Below, in pieces: positions 44,470 through 52,772 of a stretch of 64,000 nucleotides of DNA; the stretch's first letter is position 1; each line of letters starts with the position of its first letter. Made by a program: the position numbers and the translations under genes. Below the pieces are notes generated by a model. It saw nothing but the letters and a program-made list of their open reading frames with translations, was not told the origin of the DNA and did no database searches. Source of the stretch: Methanolobus profundi (GTDB lineage Archaea; Halobacteriota; Methanosarcinia; Methanosarcinales; Methanosarcinaceae); the NCBI RefSeq assembly GCF_900114835.1, contig NZ_FOUJ01000001.1:558001-622000 (forward strand), written 5' to 3'.

Positions 44470-45665
44470 CCATCAAGTGGACAGGCACACATCTCGAACA
44501 ATGCTTCTTCTCCAGTGTGTGATCCTCTGGCTATGAGGATGTCCCCTGCATGTATTATTGTTCTTTTATTTGGTCTGTAGACCCATCTGTCATCTCTCTT
44601 GATGGCCATTACGTGAACACCGGTCTCTGTTTCAAGTTTAAGCTGACCGAATGTCTTCTCGATTATTGGTGAACAATCCTGAACTACCAGTTTGGTAATT
44701 ACCTCGTCGGATTCTCTCACAGCAATTGTGATTATAGGGTGCAGGTCGATGTCCCTGAGAACAGTATCTGCAATTGTGTATGCTGCATCTGAGATGGCTT
44801 CTGCAGAGTTTGCAAGCTGAAGAAGTCCACGCAGGATATTAACGTCAGGCACATGCTTTGCAGTCTCAAGTACCCAGTGCTGGAGCTCATGCTTCATGGA
44901 GTCCATCTCTACTTCAAGTGCCCTGACCTCGTATGCGATATCCTCATTGTTGAAAAGCAGGGCAGAATATGCAAGTCCTACGGAAAGCTCTCCCATGTTC
45001 TTCATCTCGACGATTATATCAACAGCTCTCTCAAGGTCGATAAGGAATCTCTCATGCTGTACTTCCCGGGGAACATATTTGTGATTGGTCACAAGTTCCA
45101 TGAAAAGGGTAACACCTTCATCATGACCACGTGCAAAGAGTACATCGTCAGGTCTTAAACGGGTCTCATGGCTTGGGTCGTATATCCACTCATCATTTCT
45201 GCGGATGGCGATGATCCACATGCCTGCCTCTGTATCGAACTCAATGTCCTCGAGGTTCCTTCCTGCAATTTCCGAGTCCTCACTGATAGTTGCTCTTGTG
45301 ATGGTCTCATCGGCCTCTCGCATTGCGAGCTTCAATTCCATCGGGATGCCCATGTCCATCAGCACGATCTTGGCAATGTCGCCTGCAGCGTTTGCTATAT
45401 TCTCTGATGCACGGGCAACCTGAAGCACACCGGACATTTCCTCGGCTTCCTCAACACGTCTTGTGCTGAGCATGGCAGCGATCTTCATGTGGTAGTCAAG
45501 TGTATCCATCTTCTCTTCAAGACGGATCACCTCTTCAGCAATATCCTCATCATCATAGACCATAGCCGAATATGCCAGATCTACCATGAGTTCGGATGTA
45601 TCCTTCATCTCGATCAACAGATCCTTGAGATTTCGTGGAATATATCTTATTTCCTTGGGACTCAT
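44454..45665 (-). CDS. Tandem PhoU-like + RCK-C (TrkA-C) regulator of a cation transporter
   Basis: 403 aa made of two similar halves. Each has a PhoU-like helical part (LKDLLIEMKDTSELMVDLAYSAM... and RAVDIIVEMKNMGELSVGLAYSALL...) followed by an RCK-C/TrkA-C lobe (EAGMWIIAIRRNDEWIYDPS...RPDDVLFARG and ETGVHVMAIKRDDRWVYRPN...AGDILIARG). The RCK-C lobes bind ions or nucleotides and gate K+ or Mg2+ transport. The two halves are an internal duplication. The two MgtE-type half-transporter genes directly upstream on the same strand are its likely partners. No membrane helix. Confidence 0.88.
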   Translation of the reverse strand: MSPKEIRYIPRNLKDLLIEMKDTSELMVDLAYSAMVYDDEDIAEEVIRLEEKMDTLDYHMKIAAMLSTRRVEEAEEMSGVLQVARASENIANAAGDIAKIVLMDMGIPMELKLAMREADETITRATISEDSEIAGRNLEDIEFDTEAGMWIIAIRRNDEWIYDPSHETRLRPDDVLFARGHDEGVTLFMELVTNHKYVPREVQHERFLIDLERAVDIIVEMKNMGELSVGLAYSALLFNNEDIAYEVRALEVEMDSMKHELQHWVLETAKHVPDVNILRGLLQLANSAEAISDAAYTIADTVLRDIDLHPIITIAVRESDEVITKLVVQDCSPIIEKTFGQLKLETETGVHVMAIKRDDRWVYRPNKRTIIHAGDILIARGSHTGEEALFEMCACPLDGKNDS

Positions 45666-45723
45666 AGATTTCTACCGTTCAATGTGTTCTTATTCTGTAT
45701 TTGGTTTTTAAATATATTATAGT

Positions 45724-46281
45724 TTAGACTAGGTTCAGGAGATGCATTGTCATGAATATACCACTGACACCGATCAGATCACCGAATGTGGCGATAAGTG
45801 GTATCACTGTATCATCCGGGTCCACTCCGAACCTGTGAGATGCAAACGCGATGGCTATGGTTGCCGAAAATACCACCATGAGCTCAAATGAGCCAGCTAT
45901 CATGCAGAGTGCAAAAAGCTTGAAGAATGGTATTCCCATGTCAAAGATAATTCCGGTTATCCATACCGTTATAGCAACGAACATGCAGGCAGTGAGGCCC
46001 ACGATAAGGGCTGCATAGACACTGTTACGGACGACCGGGTTCCTGTGAAGGTGGCTACCAAGACCCATATGGAAGGATGAGGAAAGTCTTGCTCCAAGCA
46101 TGCTTCCCGTATCACCACCGATCTTGATGAGCGCAGGTATAAGTACGAGTATTATGGGCATAGAGACCAGTTTCTCGATCTCTATATTGAGTATCTGGCC
46201 AGAGAATATGCCTATTATCGATGTGACAAGGAGTATCGGGAATCCTCTGTTGACTATCCCGCGTACGGTGTAGTAGCTCAT
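45724..46281 (-). CDS. MgtE-type integral membrane domain protein, second half
   Basis: 185 aa with five hydrophobic helices and no N-terminal or CBS domain. IPALIKIGGDTGSMLGARLSS (about 48-68) is the divalent-cation pore segment of MgtE channels (usual form GGNAG-S). It overlaps the preceding half-transporter by 4 bp (ATGA) and is followed after 58 bp by the PhoU/RCK-C gene. Two such proteins probably pair to form one channel. The ion, Mg2+ or another divalent, is inferred from the family. Confidence 0.87.
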   Translation of the reverse strand: MSYYTVRGIVNRGFPILLVTSIIGIFSGQILNIEIEKLVSMPIILVLIPALIKIGGDTGSMLGARLSSSFHMGLGSHLHRNPVVRNSVYAALIVGLTACMFVAITVWITGIIFDMGIPFFKLFALCMIAGSFELMVVFSATIAIAFASHRFGVDPDDTVIPLIATFGDLIGVSGIFMTMHLLNLV

Positions 46282-46901
46282 ATCAGAAGCACCACCTTTG
46301 CTGCCAGGAAGAGCATTATCATCGATACGATGTCGCCGATGGTGGCAATGGCAGGTGTAACTACATTATCCGGGTCGAACCCGAAACGGAACATACCAAG
46401 TGCCAGAAGTACTGCTACAAATGACAGGATGATCCCTGAGGATACGCCTGCCAGAACTGCTATTAATGTAAGGGTCAATGCACCTGCACTTTGCATACCA
46501 AGTGCAATTGTTATGAAATGTCCTGCAATACCAAGTATAAAGGACATGATAAGACTGAGAAGAAGTGAACCTGAAACATTGTTCACAAGCTCTGGATTGC
46601 GGTCTATCTTGGTTATAAGACCCATGTGAATGGCACTTCCAAGACGGGAACCCAGTGTACATGATATGTTACCACGCATACCGAGGACGGCTGGTGTTAT
46701 GACTATAAGTCCTGGTATCAGTTCCAGTTCGTTGCTCATGCCTGAGAGGATAAGTCCTGAGATTACACCTCCAATGGTGGCCATGAGCTCAAATGGCAAC
46801 GCCTCACGCACTATGGAGCGGACACTTCCGTAATCTCCGATGTATTCCTCGACTACCTCTATCTCGTAGTCCTCGTCTTCATCACTCTGGTCGTAAGCCA
46901 T
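46278..46901 (-). CDS. MgtE-type integral membrane domain protein, first half
   Basis: 207 aa. A short acidic N-terminus (about 1-30, DQSDEDEDYEIEVVEEY) precedes five helices. The pore segment reads TPAVLGMRGNISCTLGSRLGS (about 70-90), comparable to GGNAG in bacterial MgtE. It is the first gene of a three-gene operon with the second half and the PhoU/RCK-C regulator. Bacterial MgtE carries its cytoplasmic N and CBS regulatory domains on the same chain. Here regulation is likely supplied by the separate PhoU/RCK-C protein. Confidence 0.87.
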   Translation of the reverse strand: MAYDQSDEDEDYEIEVVEEYIGDYGSVRSIVREALPFELMATIGGVISGLILSGMSNELELIPGLIVITPAVLGMRGNISCTLGSRLGSAIHMGLITKIDRNPELVNNVSGSLLLSLIMSFILGIAGHFITIALGMQSAGALTLTLIAVLAGVSSGIILSFVAVLLALGMFRFGFDPDNVVTPAIATIGDIVSMIMLFLAAKVVLLI

Positions 46902-47038
46902 TACATTGCCCTATTTCACTTTGTTATTATTTATATATATCAGGCACCAATGGACTTTTTAGCTTTTATTTTCAAGATGTACTATCCTACGGTTAAAGAT
47001 AAGTTACATGCTCACTATTTGAAATGAGAGGAAAGCCA

Positions 47039-47341
47039 ATGTTAAAACATATAGTGATGTGGAAATTGAAGGATAATGCTGAAGGAAATACCAACATCAA
47101 AAATGCTCTTTTTATGAAAGAGATGCTTGAGACCCTCAAGGATGTCATACCTGAGATCGAGATGATCGAAGTGGGGCTTAATGTCAATTCCTCAGCCGCT
47201 GCCTATGATGTAGTTCTTTATTCCGAGTTCAAGGATGAGGAAGCGCTCAAGACATACCAGGACCATCCTGAACACCTGAAGGTCGCTGAGTTCGTTGGTA
47301 AGATCAACGAGGATAGAGTGGTTGTGGATTATCTGGTCTGA
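47039..47341 (+). CDS. Dabb (stress-responsive alpha/beta barrel) family protein
   Basis: 100 aa from ATG 47039, which has GAGGAAAG just upstream. LKHIVMWKLKDNA, the EVGLNVNSSAAAYDVVLYSEF strand pair and YQDHPEHLKVAEFV make a complete Dabb ferredoxin-like domain that dimerises. Members include stress proteins and some cyclases, and the function here is unknown. It sits alone before a palindromic terminator, divergent from the MgtE operon. Confidence 0.9.
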   Translation: MLKHIVMWKLKDNAEGNTNIKNALFMKEMLETLKDVIPEIEMIEVGLNVNSSAAAYDVVLYSEFKDEEALKTYQDHPEHLKVAEFVGKINEDRVVVDYLV

Positions 47342-47380
47342 TCAGACCGGAATGATTTTTCTTTTTATTTCTTTTTAATT
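47335..47380 (+). terminator. Palindromic terminator after the Dabb gene
   Basis: The perfect palindrome GGTCTGATCAGACC (47335-47348) includes the stop codon and is followed by ATTTTTCTTTTTATTTCTTTTT. Confidence 0.7.
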
Positions 47381-47414
47381 ACTATGGGTATTTTATTTTG
47401 AAGGGGTATGCTGC

Positions 47415-48014
47415 GTGAAGGTTTCTGTTATACTGGGACATCCTTATGAAAAGAGCTTCAACCACGCCATTGCAAATGTGGTGATGGAGGCTCTGCTTAC
47501 CAGTGGCCATGAGGTCCATTTCCATGATCTTCATAAGGAAGGCTTTGATCCGCTTCTTCGGGGCGAGGAGTTAGTGGCCGATCGTTCAGAGGATCCTCTT
47601 GTCAGAACTCACTGGGCAGAGATCAGAGAAGCAGATGGAATTATCATCGTCCATCCTAACTGGTGGGGACAGCCACCGGCTATTCTGAAAGGATGGCTGG
47701 ACCGTGTTCTCAGGGAAGGTGTGGCGTACATGTTCCCGGATGATGATGATGGCTCCGGGCTTCCCATTGGACTTTTGAAGGCAAAGGCTGCAATTGTCCT
47801 TAATACCTCCAATACACCAGAGGAAAGAGAGAACAATGTTTTCGGTGACCCGCTTGAGAGGATATGGAAGGATTGTGTATTTGATTTCTGTGGAGTGACC
47901 ACTTTCCATCGCAGGATGTTCAGGACCATTGCCGGCAGTTCTTCGGAAGAGCGGGAAGAATGGCTGGATGAGGTGAGGGATATTGTCAATGATACTTTCC
48001 CACAGCTTTCCTGA
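47415..48014 (+). CDS. NAD(P)H-dependent oxidoreductase, flavodoxin-2 fold (quinone reductase type)
   Basis: 199 aa starting at GTG 47415 with AAGGGG about 10 nt upstream. VSVILGHPYEKSFNHAIANV binds FMN phosphate, HPNWWGQPPAILKGWLDRVL is the signature of the NQO1/KefF family, and GDPLERIWKDCVFDFCGV closes the fold. It should reduce quinones or similar acceptors with NAD(P)H, perhaps for oxidative or electrophile stress. It is followed after 17 bp by a pyridoxamine-phosphate-oxidase-like gene, probably in one operon. Confidence 0.93.
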   Translation: MKVSVILGHPYEKSFNHAIANVVMEALLTSGHEVHFHDLHKEGFDPLLRGEELVADRSEDPLVRTHWAEIREADGIIIVHPNWWGQPPAILKGWLDRVLREGVAYMFPDDDDGSGLPIGLLKAKAAIVLNTSNTPEERENNVFGDPLERIWKDCVFDFCGVTTFHRRMFRTIAGSSSEEREEWLDEVRDIVNDTFPQLS

Positions 48015-48031
48015 TAGAAGGGAGATATATT

Positions 48032-48526
48032 ATGAGAAGACCTGAGAAGCAGATACTGGATGAGGATCTAATGAAGACGATCCTCAATGAGGCCGTGATA
48101 TGCAGGATAGCCATGTGCAAGGACAATGTTCCTTATGTGGTGCCGATGAACTTTGCATACCGTGATAATGCTCTTTATCTTCATGCTGCTCAGAAAGGAA
48201 AGAAAATGGATATCCTCAGTGAGAACCCATGTGTCTGTTTTGAGATGGAATATAAGGCCGAGGTTACGCCTGCACCTACAAGTTGTGGCTGGAGTATGAA
48301 GTACTACAGTATAATTGGTCGTGGGACAGCTTCTTTTGTAACGGCCGGGGAGGATAAGACCAGAGCCCTCAACCTTCTGATGGAAAAGTATGCCGGAGAA
48401 AATGATCTCTGCTACGAGGATGCCATCTTGAACAAGGTTGCGATCATCAGGATAGATATCAGTGAAATGACGGGCAAGTCCTCAGGTTATCCCAAACCTG
48501 CCACTTGCGGCACTGATCATGAGTGA
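48032..48526 (+). CDS. Pyridoxamine 5'-phosphate oxidase-like FMN-binding protein (NimA type)
   Basis: 164 aa with GGGAG upstream of the ATG. A split-barrel flavin fold: AVICRIAMCKDNVPYVVPMNF, LYLHAAQKGKKMDIL, NPCVCFEMEY and SIIGRGTASFV are in the order of NimA-like proteins linked to nitroimidazole resistance and F420/FMN binding. It lacks the residues that would fix it as a true PdxH. Shared operon with the quinone-reductase-like gene. Confidence 0.9.
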   Translation: MRRPEKQILDEDLMKTILNEAVICRIAMCKDNVPYVVPMNFAYRDNALYLHAAQKGKKMDILSENPCVCFEMEYKAEVTPAPTSCGWSMKYYSIIGRGTASFVTAGEDKTRALNLLMEKYAGENDLCYEDAILNKVAIIRIDISEMTGKSSGYPKPATCGTDHE

Positions 48527-48671
48527 ATGCATCCCTTCATTTTTAAACTAAGCTATGTGATCACTGTATATTTTGATATTTTTGATGGATTTTCCTTAGA
48601 TATCTGCAAGTTTGATGCATTTATCCCCTCATCCATCAATAAAGGTTATATACAACTAGTTACATTTAGGG

Positions 48672-48703
48672 GTTGCTCGTGGGCGAAAGCGCCACCGAAC
48701 AAC
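48672..48703 (+). ncRNA. Structured element just upstream of tRNA-Val
   Basis: GTTG (672-675) pairs with CAAC (700-703) around an internal loop and a hairpin GTGGGC-GAAA-GCGCCAC (679-695) with a GNRA tetraloop and one bulged G. A TATA-like TTATATA at 48646-48652 would start a transcript close to 48672, so the element would form the 5' leader of the pre-tRNA or a separate short RNA. No C/D or H/ACA box is evident. Confidence 0.4.
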
Positions 48704-48721
48704 TTTATTCGCAAACAATGT

Positions 48722-48798
48722 GGGCCCGTGGTCTAGCCGGTTATGACATCGCCTTTACACGGCGGGGGTCATGAGTTCGAATCTCATCGGGCCCACCA
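48722..48798 (+). tRNA. tRNA-Val (anticodon TAC), CCA encoded
   Basis: Cloverleaf: acceptor GGGCCCG pairs with CGGGCCC, anticodon arm CGCC-TTTACAC-GGCG with anticodon TAC (reads GUA and other valine codons), T arm ATGAG-TTCGAAT-CTCAT. The discriminator is A and the 3' CCA is in the DNA (48796-48798). Confidence 0.95.
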
Positions 48799-48961
48799 TA
48801 CTTATCTATTTCTCTTGCAGTTTGTTTTTATAGAGTTACTACTTTTTAATCGTAATCGTTACAATGCACAATATAGCGCATGTACTCGGTTTGAGTGCTA
48901 TATGAAAAGGCAGAGGATATGAACTTAAGATCATTTATAAATAGGATATCACTCAACATTA

Positions 48962-49288
48962 TTAGAATACATATTTTTTACCCAAATCTGTAAGTCTGTA
49001 TGTGATCCACGAAGCATCTCTATTTCCTTCTATCAGATTGTTATCAGCAAGCACAGAAAGATGATAAGAAAGTTTTGAGGGAGAGGTTTTAGTTATTTTT
49101 TGAATAACGCATACACAAAGTGGTTGTATCGAAAGAAGGTTCAATATTTTTAGTCGGAGAGAAGAGGATAATGCAACATATATCTGGCTTTGTCTGCTGA
49201 TCTGACTTTCATCAGGCAGTTTTTCAATTATTTTATCTATACCTCCTATCATTTCTATTTCTTTGGATACATGTTCTGGCATTTTCAT
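48962..49288 (-). CDS. ArsR/SmtB family transcriptional repressor
   Basis: 108 aa with GAGGT 8 nt before the ATG. The winged helix is plain: SSSLRLKILNLLSIQPLCVC, then KTSPSKLSYHLSVLADNNLIEG as recognition helix and wing. The CVC pair (about 67-69) is at the place where ArsR/CadC proteins bind As, Cd or Pb through Cys (ELCVC in ArsR). An N-terminal extension (1-35) precedes the domain. It is co-directional with the small Cys protein at 49342. TTTCA-N8-TGAAA palindromes in the divergent promoter are the likely operators. Confidence 0.9.
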   Translation of the reverse strand: MKMPEHVSKEIEMIGGIDKIIEKLPDESQISRQSQIYVALSSSLRLKILNLLSIQPLCVCVIQKITKTSPSKLSYHLSVLADNNLIEGNRDASWITYRLTDLGKKYVF

Positions 49289-49341
49289 GTACAGCTACCT
49301 CCCCAAACTCATTTTGAGCTTTTCTATGCTTAAAAAATAGT

Positions 49342-49656
49342 TCATTTGAATTCAATACTGATACTACCTGACTTCTTGGCCAGGGACTCAGATAGCATTC
49401 CCATTTCAAATCTGCATACGTGTAATATGCCACAGGGTACAAGACAGTTAGCTGAACAATTTACTTCCTGAGCCTTTGCTATGACATAATTGTCCTTGAT
49501 GTCAAGCGTCTGGTCCATGGGTATTTCCATATGTGATATTTTCTTGATCTTCTCGCAATCTGTTTCGATGTCGATGATAATGTCTTTTCCTTTTACTTCC
49601 CCACTTACCGTATGCACAAATCCGCAAATGTTCGAATTGATCGTAACTTCACTCAT
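49342..49656 (-). CDS. Small cysteine-containing protein, DUF6951-like
   Basis: 104 aa with GGAGG before the ATG. ITINSNICGFV-like start (TINSNICGFVHTVSGEV), an ETDCEKIKK segment and NCSANCLVPCGILHVCRFEMG match the layout of DUF6951 (ICGF, Cys, C-x-VPxGI) but with extra Cys residues. It is soluble and may bind a metal or metalloid. It is the first gene of the operon that ends with the ArsR repressor, 53 bp apart, and its TATA-like TATATATA abuts operator 1. Confidence 0.75.
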   Translation of the reverse strand: MSEVTINSNICGFVHTVSGEVKGKDIIIDIETDCEKIKKISHMEIPMDQTLDIKDNYVIAKAQEVNCSANCLVPCGILHVCRFEMGMLSESLAKKSGSISIEFK

Positions 49657-49708
49657 GTAATTTGCCTCCAGTTTTGCTAATAAATACTACTTGATTCTGA
49701 TATATATA

Positions 49709-49734
49709 GGTATTTCAATCATATTTGAAATACC
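49709..49734. promoter_or_regulatory. ArsR-type operator 1
   Basis: GGTATTTCA-N8-TGAAATACC, a perfect 9-bp inverted repeat with an 8-bp spacer. It sits next to the TATA box of the minus-strand operon and between the divergent promoters. Confidence 0.65.
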
Positions 49735-49745
49735 AATCTATAAAT

Positions 49746-49771
49746 AGTATTTCAACATTATTTGAAACTAT
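49746..49771. promoter_or_regulatory. ArsR-type operator 2
   Basis: AGTATTTCA-N8-TGAAACTAT. The TTTCA/TGAAA core and the 8-bp spacer are the same as in operator 1, with centres 37 bp apart. It lies about 57-82 bp before the MFS gene. Confidence 0.6.
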
Positions 49772-49827
49772 TCTAAAATCACCAAATATAAACAAGTAAG
49801 CAAGATCGTGAAAAGGGCAGGCGAAAA

Positions 49828-51012
49828 ATGATGGATGAAAAAAATAAAATAATTTTAATTTTGGGGATAATGGCGTTTCTTGCAAATGGAGATAATTATG
49901 CCGCTGCACCATTATTGATAAACATATCAAAAGATCTGAACATAACAATAAGTGCTGCTGCTTTATCTGTTACAGCTTATATGCTTTCATTTGGACTATT
50001 CACTCTATTGTTTGGTCCACTCTCAGACAGGTTTGGAAAAGCAAAGATAATCAATATAGCTGCAATTGGAACTGCAATATTTAGCATACTCGGAGGATTT
50101 GCTTTTAATCTTCCATCTCTAATTTTTTTCAGGGCAGTAAACGGAGCTTTTGGGGCAGGAATTTTACCTGTAACGCTGGCACTGGTCGGACAGTCATTTG
50201 ATAATAAAAACAGGCATAAAGCTCTTGGAAAAGTAATGGGGCTTATGTTCTTTGGTGGCGCCGCTGCAACAGCGATAGGCGGAGCATTAGCATATCTTGG
50301 CTCATGGAGATTAGTGTATATCACATACGGAGTCGCAGAATTAATAATGGCATTAATTATGCTAAGAGTTCTTGAAAAAGATGAAGGCATCGTAGACAAA
50401 TTCGATCTTATCAGTGCTTACAAAACACCTCTAACAAACTATAGGTTTATGAGATTAGTACTGGTAATGTTTTTCGTCGGATTCTCAGTATTTGGAAGTT
50501 TTACATATTCAGGAAAACTGCTCCAGTCAGTAACAGGATATAACATATTACAAGTGGGAATGATATTATCATTATTTGGTGTTGGAACTGTGATTGGTGG
50601 CAGGATTGCGCCAAAGGTTAGATCAATGCTAAATCATGCTTATCTTGTAAGTGCAGGCATCATTGGATTCATATCCTTATTTGCAATGTCAGCATATACC
50701 AACATTTGGATCTTAGGTATCGGATTAATTGGTTTTGGAATGGCTTTCATTTTCATGCAATCAACACTAGTAGCCACAGCTCAGGAAAAATTACACATGA
50801 TGCGAGGCACTGCTATGTCATTGGCTTCATTTAACATGTTTGTGGGTGGTGCATCAGGAACAATATTTAATGGATATATAATGAGTCATTACGGTGTTTC
50901 ACAAATATTTTATGATGCAGGATATGTCATATTGATCGCCGGACTAATTTCCACAGTATTTATTGCAAGATTTGAAATGAGAAAAAAACTAGGCTACTAT
51001 AACAATGCTTAA
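49828..51012 (+). CDS. MFS transporter (drug/metabolite efflux type)
   Basis: 394 aa with 12 hydrophobic helices. The N-terminal half has the loop 2-3 motif GPLSDRFGKAKII (about 60-72), the drug:H+ antiporter motif A, and PVTLALVGQSFDNKNRHKALG between helices. It probably pumps a small molecule out. ATG 49828 or 49831 can start. The gene body is visibly more A+T-rich than the housekeeping genes. It is divergent from the ArsR operon, downstream of operator 2, and is followed after 11 bp by a methyltransferase gene, so both should be controlled by the repressor. Confidence 0.92.
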   Translation: MMDEKNKIILILGIMAFLANGDNYAAAPLLINISKDLNITISAAALSVTAYMLSFGLFTLLFGPLSDRFGKAKIINIAAIGTAIFSILGGFAFNLPSLIFFRAVNGAFGAGILPVTLALVGQSFDNKNRHKALGKVMGLMFFGGAAATAIGGALAYLGSWRLVYITYGVAELIMALIMLRVLEKDEGIVDKFDLISAYKTPLTNYRFMRLVLVMFFVGFSVFGSFTYSGKLLQSVTGYNILQVGMILSLFGVGTVIGGRIAPKVRSMLNHAYLVSAGIIGFISLFAMSAYTNIWILGIGLIGFGMAFIFMQSTLVATAQEKLHMMRGTAMSLASFNMFVGGASGTIFNGYIMSHYGVSQIFYDAGYVILIAGLISTVFIARFEMRKKLGYYNNA

Positions 51013-51023
51013 AGGTGGATCAA

Positions 51024-51884
51024 ATGGAAATCATAGGAAAAGTTCATAACCATACTTCAGAAGATAACTTGAAGATGTTGCCTTTATGGAGACAGGCAAT
51101 AAGTGGTATTGAGATCACAGGTACAGAAGATGAGATTTTCACAGAGGAACACTCGCATTATATAGTAATACATGACCCGCTTAAAATACAGTTTCCACAA
51201 AGCAAAGAAGAACTAAACAAAAGGTTCTGTGCAGGTATGGGAGCTTCTGTTGTGAGTTACATCCAAAAGGAAGGGAATATGCATTATATAAGGGGTCTGA
51301 TGGCTGAAAATGGTGCCAGCATCTATCATATTTTACCATACACATATTTTGATCAGATCCAGGAAGCACAGTTCCCTCAAGGTTATATGGAACCAAGGAA
51401 AATGAAGTCATTCAGTGATGTTCTTTCACTAATGGATGGAAAGAATATACTTGACGTTGGCTGTGGTCTGGGAACTCTTGCAATAATGATAGCACAAGCA
51501 AAGCCAGATGCCTTAGTATATGGGATAGACGTGCTTGATAGTGCCATAGATCAATGCAAATTCAATGCAAAAATTGAAGGCGTAACTAATACAAAATTTG
51601 TTGTAGCCAACACGTACGAGCTACCTTTTGAAGAAGGGTACTTTGATACAGTAGCCTGCTTCTTTATGCTGCATCACCTTGATGACATACCAGGAGCATT
51701 GATAGATATCAAAAGAGTTCTAAAGCCATCTGGTGAAGTAGTTGCAGTAGAGCCCATCGATCACTACCATGATGTACAAAGGTATCCTGAAGACTGGAAA
51801 GCACTTTTCCTGGAAGCAGGCTATAAGGTAGATGTCTGGGAGAAAGACAATATCTCATACATCCGTGCAGGTCACAAGCAATAA
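51024..51884 (+). CDS. SAM-dependent class I methyltransferase
   Basis: 286 aa from ATG 51024 (AAAGGTGG just upstream; a GTG at 51015 is inside that site). An unknown N-terminal domain (1-130, KVHNHTSEDNLKMLPLWRQA...) precedes the Rossmann core: ILDVGCGLGTLAIMIAQ (about 139-155), YGIDVLDSAI, VVANTYELPF and FFMLHHLDDIPGAL. It should methylate a small acceptor. The acceptor is unknown, but the ArsR control and adjacent exporter suggest a metalloid or toxic compound. Same transcript as the MFS gene. Confidence 0.88.
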   Translation: MEIIGKVHNHTSEDNLKMLPLWRQAISGIEITGTEDEIFTEEHSHYIVIHDPLKIQFPQSKEELNKRFCAGMGASVVSYIQKEGNMHYIRGLMAENGASIYHILPYTYFDQIQEAQFPQGYMEPRKMKSFSDVLSLMDGKNILDVGCGLGTLAIMIAQAKPDALVYGIDVLDSAIDQCKFNAKIEGVTNTKFVVANTYELPFEEGYFDTVACFFMLHHLDDIPGALIDIKRVLKPSGEVVAVEPIDHYHDVQRYPEDWKALFLEAGYKVDVWEKDNISYIRAGHKQ

Positions 51885-51981
51885 AAAATAGATTCTTGCT
51901 CTGTAGAGCCTGTTTTCTATTTCATTTCAGTCTGATATATGTACATATCTGAACTACGCAGCTATCCTTAATGATCAGATC

Positions 51982-52554
51982 CTATTTCTTTATTTTAGAC
52001 ATGGTATTTTGCTGAACTATATTTTCATACTTTTTCCAGCTATTTTCATCGATCACCGGCATTATATGGTTTGCTGCTTCTTTTCGTTCTTTATGGCTGC
52101 AGGAATCTATTTTGTTCTGGATCGTTCCATGGTCTGTGGTATCTATAAGATCTATAACCTCGATCTCTCGAAGAAAGCGGTTTATCGCAGTCATAGATAT
52201 CTCATCCAGATAAGGGATCACTCCCATTGATCCTATTATCTTTTTATAGCCGCCCATGGTCGAAACCCCGTTCTCTACAAGTGTTAGAATAGATTGACCC
52301 GCAAAATGCTTGCTTTCTTTACCACAAAGTATCAGGCAACTGATATTGGGATTTGAAAGTACATTAACGATAACTTTCTGTATCCCGAAATTCTCTGTAA
52401 AACATGTACCACATATTGCATAGTTCTGTAGACCAAGTGTCTGGTGATCAGAGGATAGTGTCACAACAGCAACGGAAGATCCCGGGTCACCTATAACGTA
52501 ATCTCCATCTGTTAAAGGCCAGCTATTCATTTCAGAGGACTCTGTTCTTGTCAT
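51982..52554 (-). CDS. MtrA-like corrinoid protein (soluble)
   Basis: 190 aa with AAGGTGA 6 nt before the ATG. The chain follows MtrA, the corrinoid subunit of the tetrahydromethanopterin:coenzyme M methyltransferase: GDYVIGDPGSSVAVVTLSSD, CGTCFTENFGIQKVIVNVL, NPNISCLILCGKES, KKIIGSMGVIPYLDEIS and a final EVIDLIDTTDHGTI. It lacks the C-terminal membrane helix, so it is a soluble paralogue. No other mtr subunit is nearby. An operator of the same TTTCA-N8-TGAAA type lies 220 bp upstream of its start, with a long gene-free leader between. Confidence 0.85.
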   Translation of the reverse strand: MTRTESSEMNSWPLTDGDYVIGDPGSSVAVVTLSSDHQTLGLQNYAICGTCFTENFGIQKVIVNVLSNPNISCLILCGKESKHFAGQSILTLVENGVSTMGGYKKIIGSMGVIPYLDEISMTAINRFLREIEVIDLIDTTDHGTIQNKIDSCSHKERKEAANHIMPVIDENSWKKYENIVQQNTMSKIKK

Positions 52555-52772
52555 TGGAATTCACCTTAATTGCAAATTCAATTATCGTTGTTTTGATCTC
52601 ACTCTGGCAGATACTTTCCTTATCTTATGATATTGCATGTCGGTCAGAACGATTCTCTGATCACGGTCTATTAAGCTGTTCTCTGTTATGCAGATACAAA
52701 GAAGCTGGATCGGGAACTGATCAAGTAGATCTCCAATACTATCAAATATTATTATTTTCTACTATTTAAGTA

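Noticed and set aside
48871-48903. ATATAGC ... GCTATAT inverted repeat with inner ACTC/GAGT between tRNA-Val and arsR
   Set aside because: It has neither a T tract nor a promoter in a useful place, and it differs from the TTTCA-N8-TGAAA operators, so I could not assign a role.
52555-52772. Possible small gene between operator 3 and the MtrA-like gene
   Set aside because: One minus-strand frame of about 60 codons is open, but its only ATG is 18 codons from the stop and has no ribosome site.
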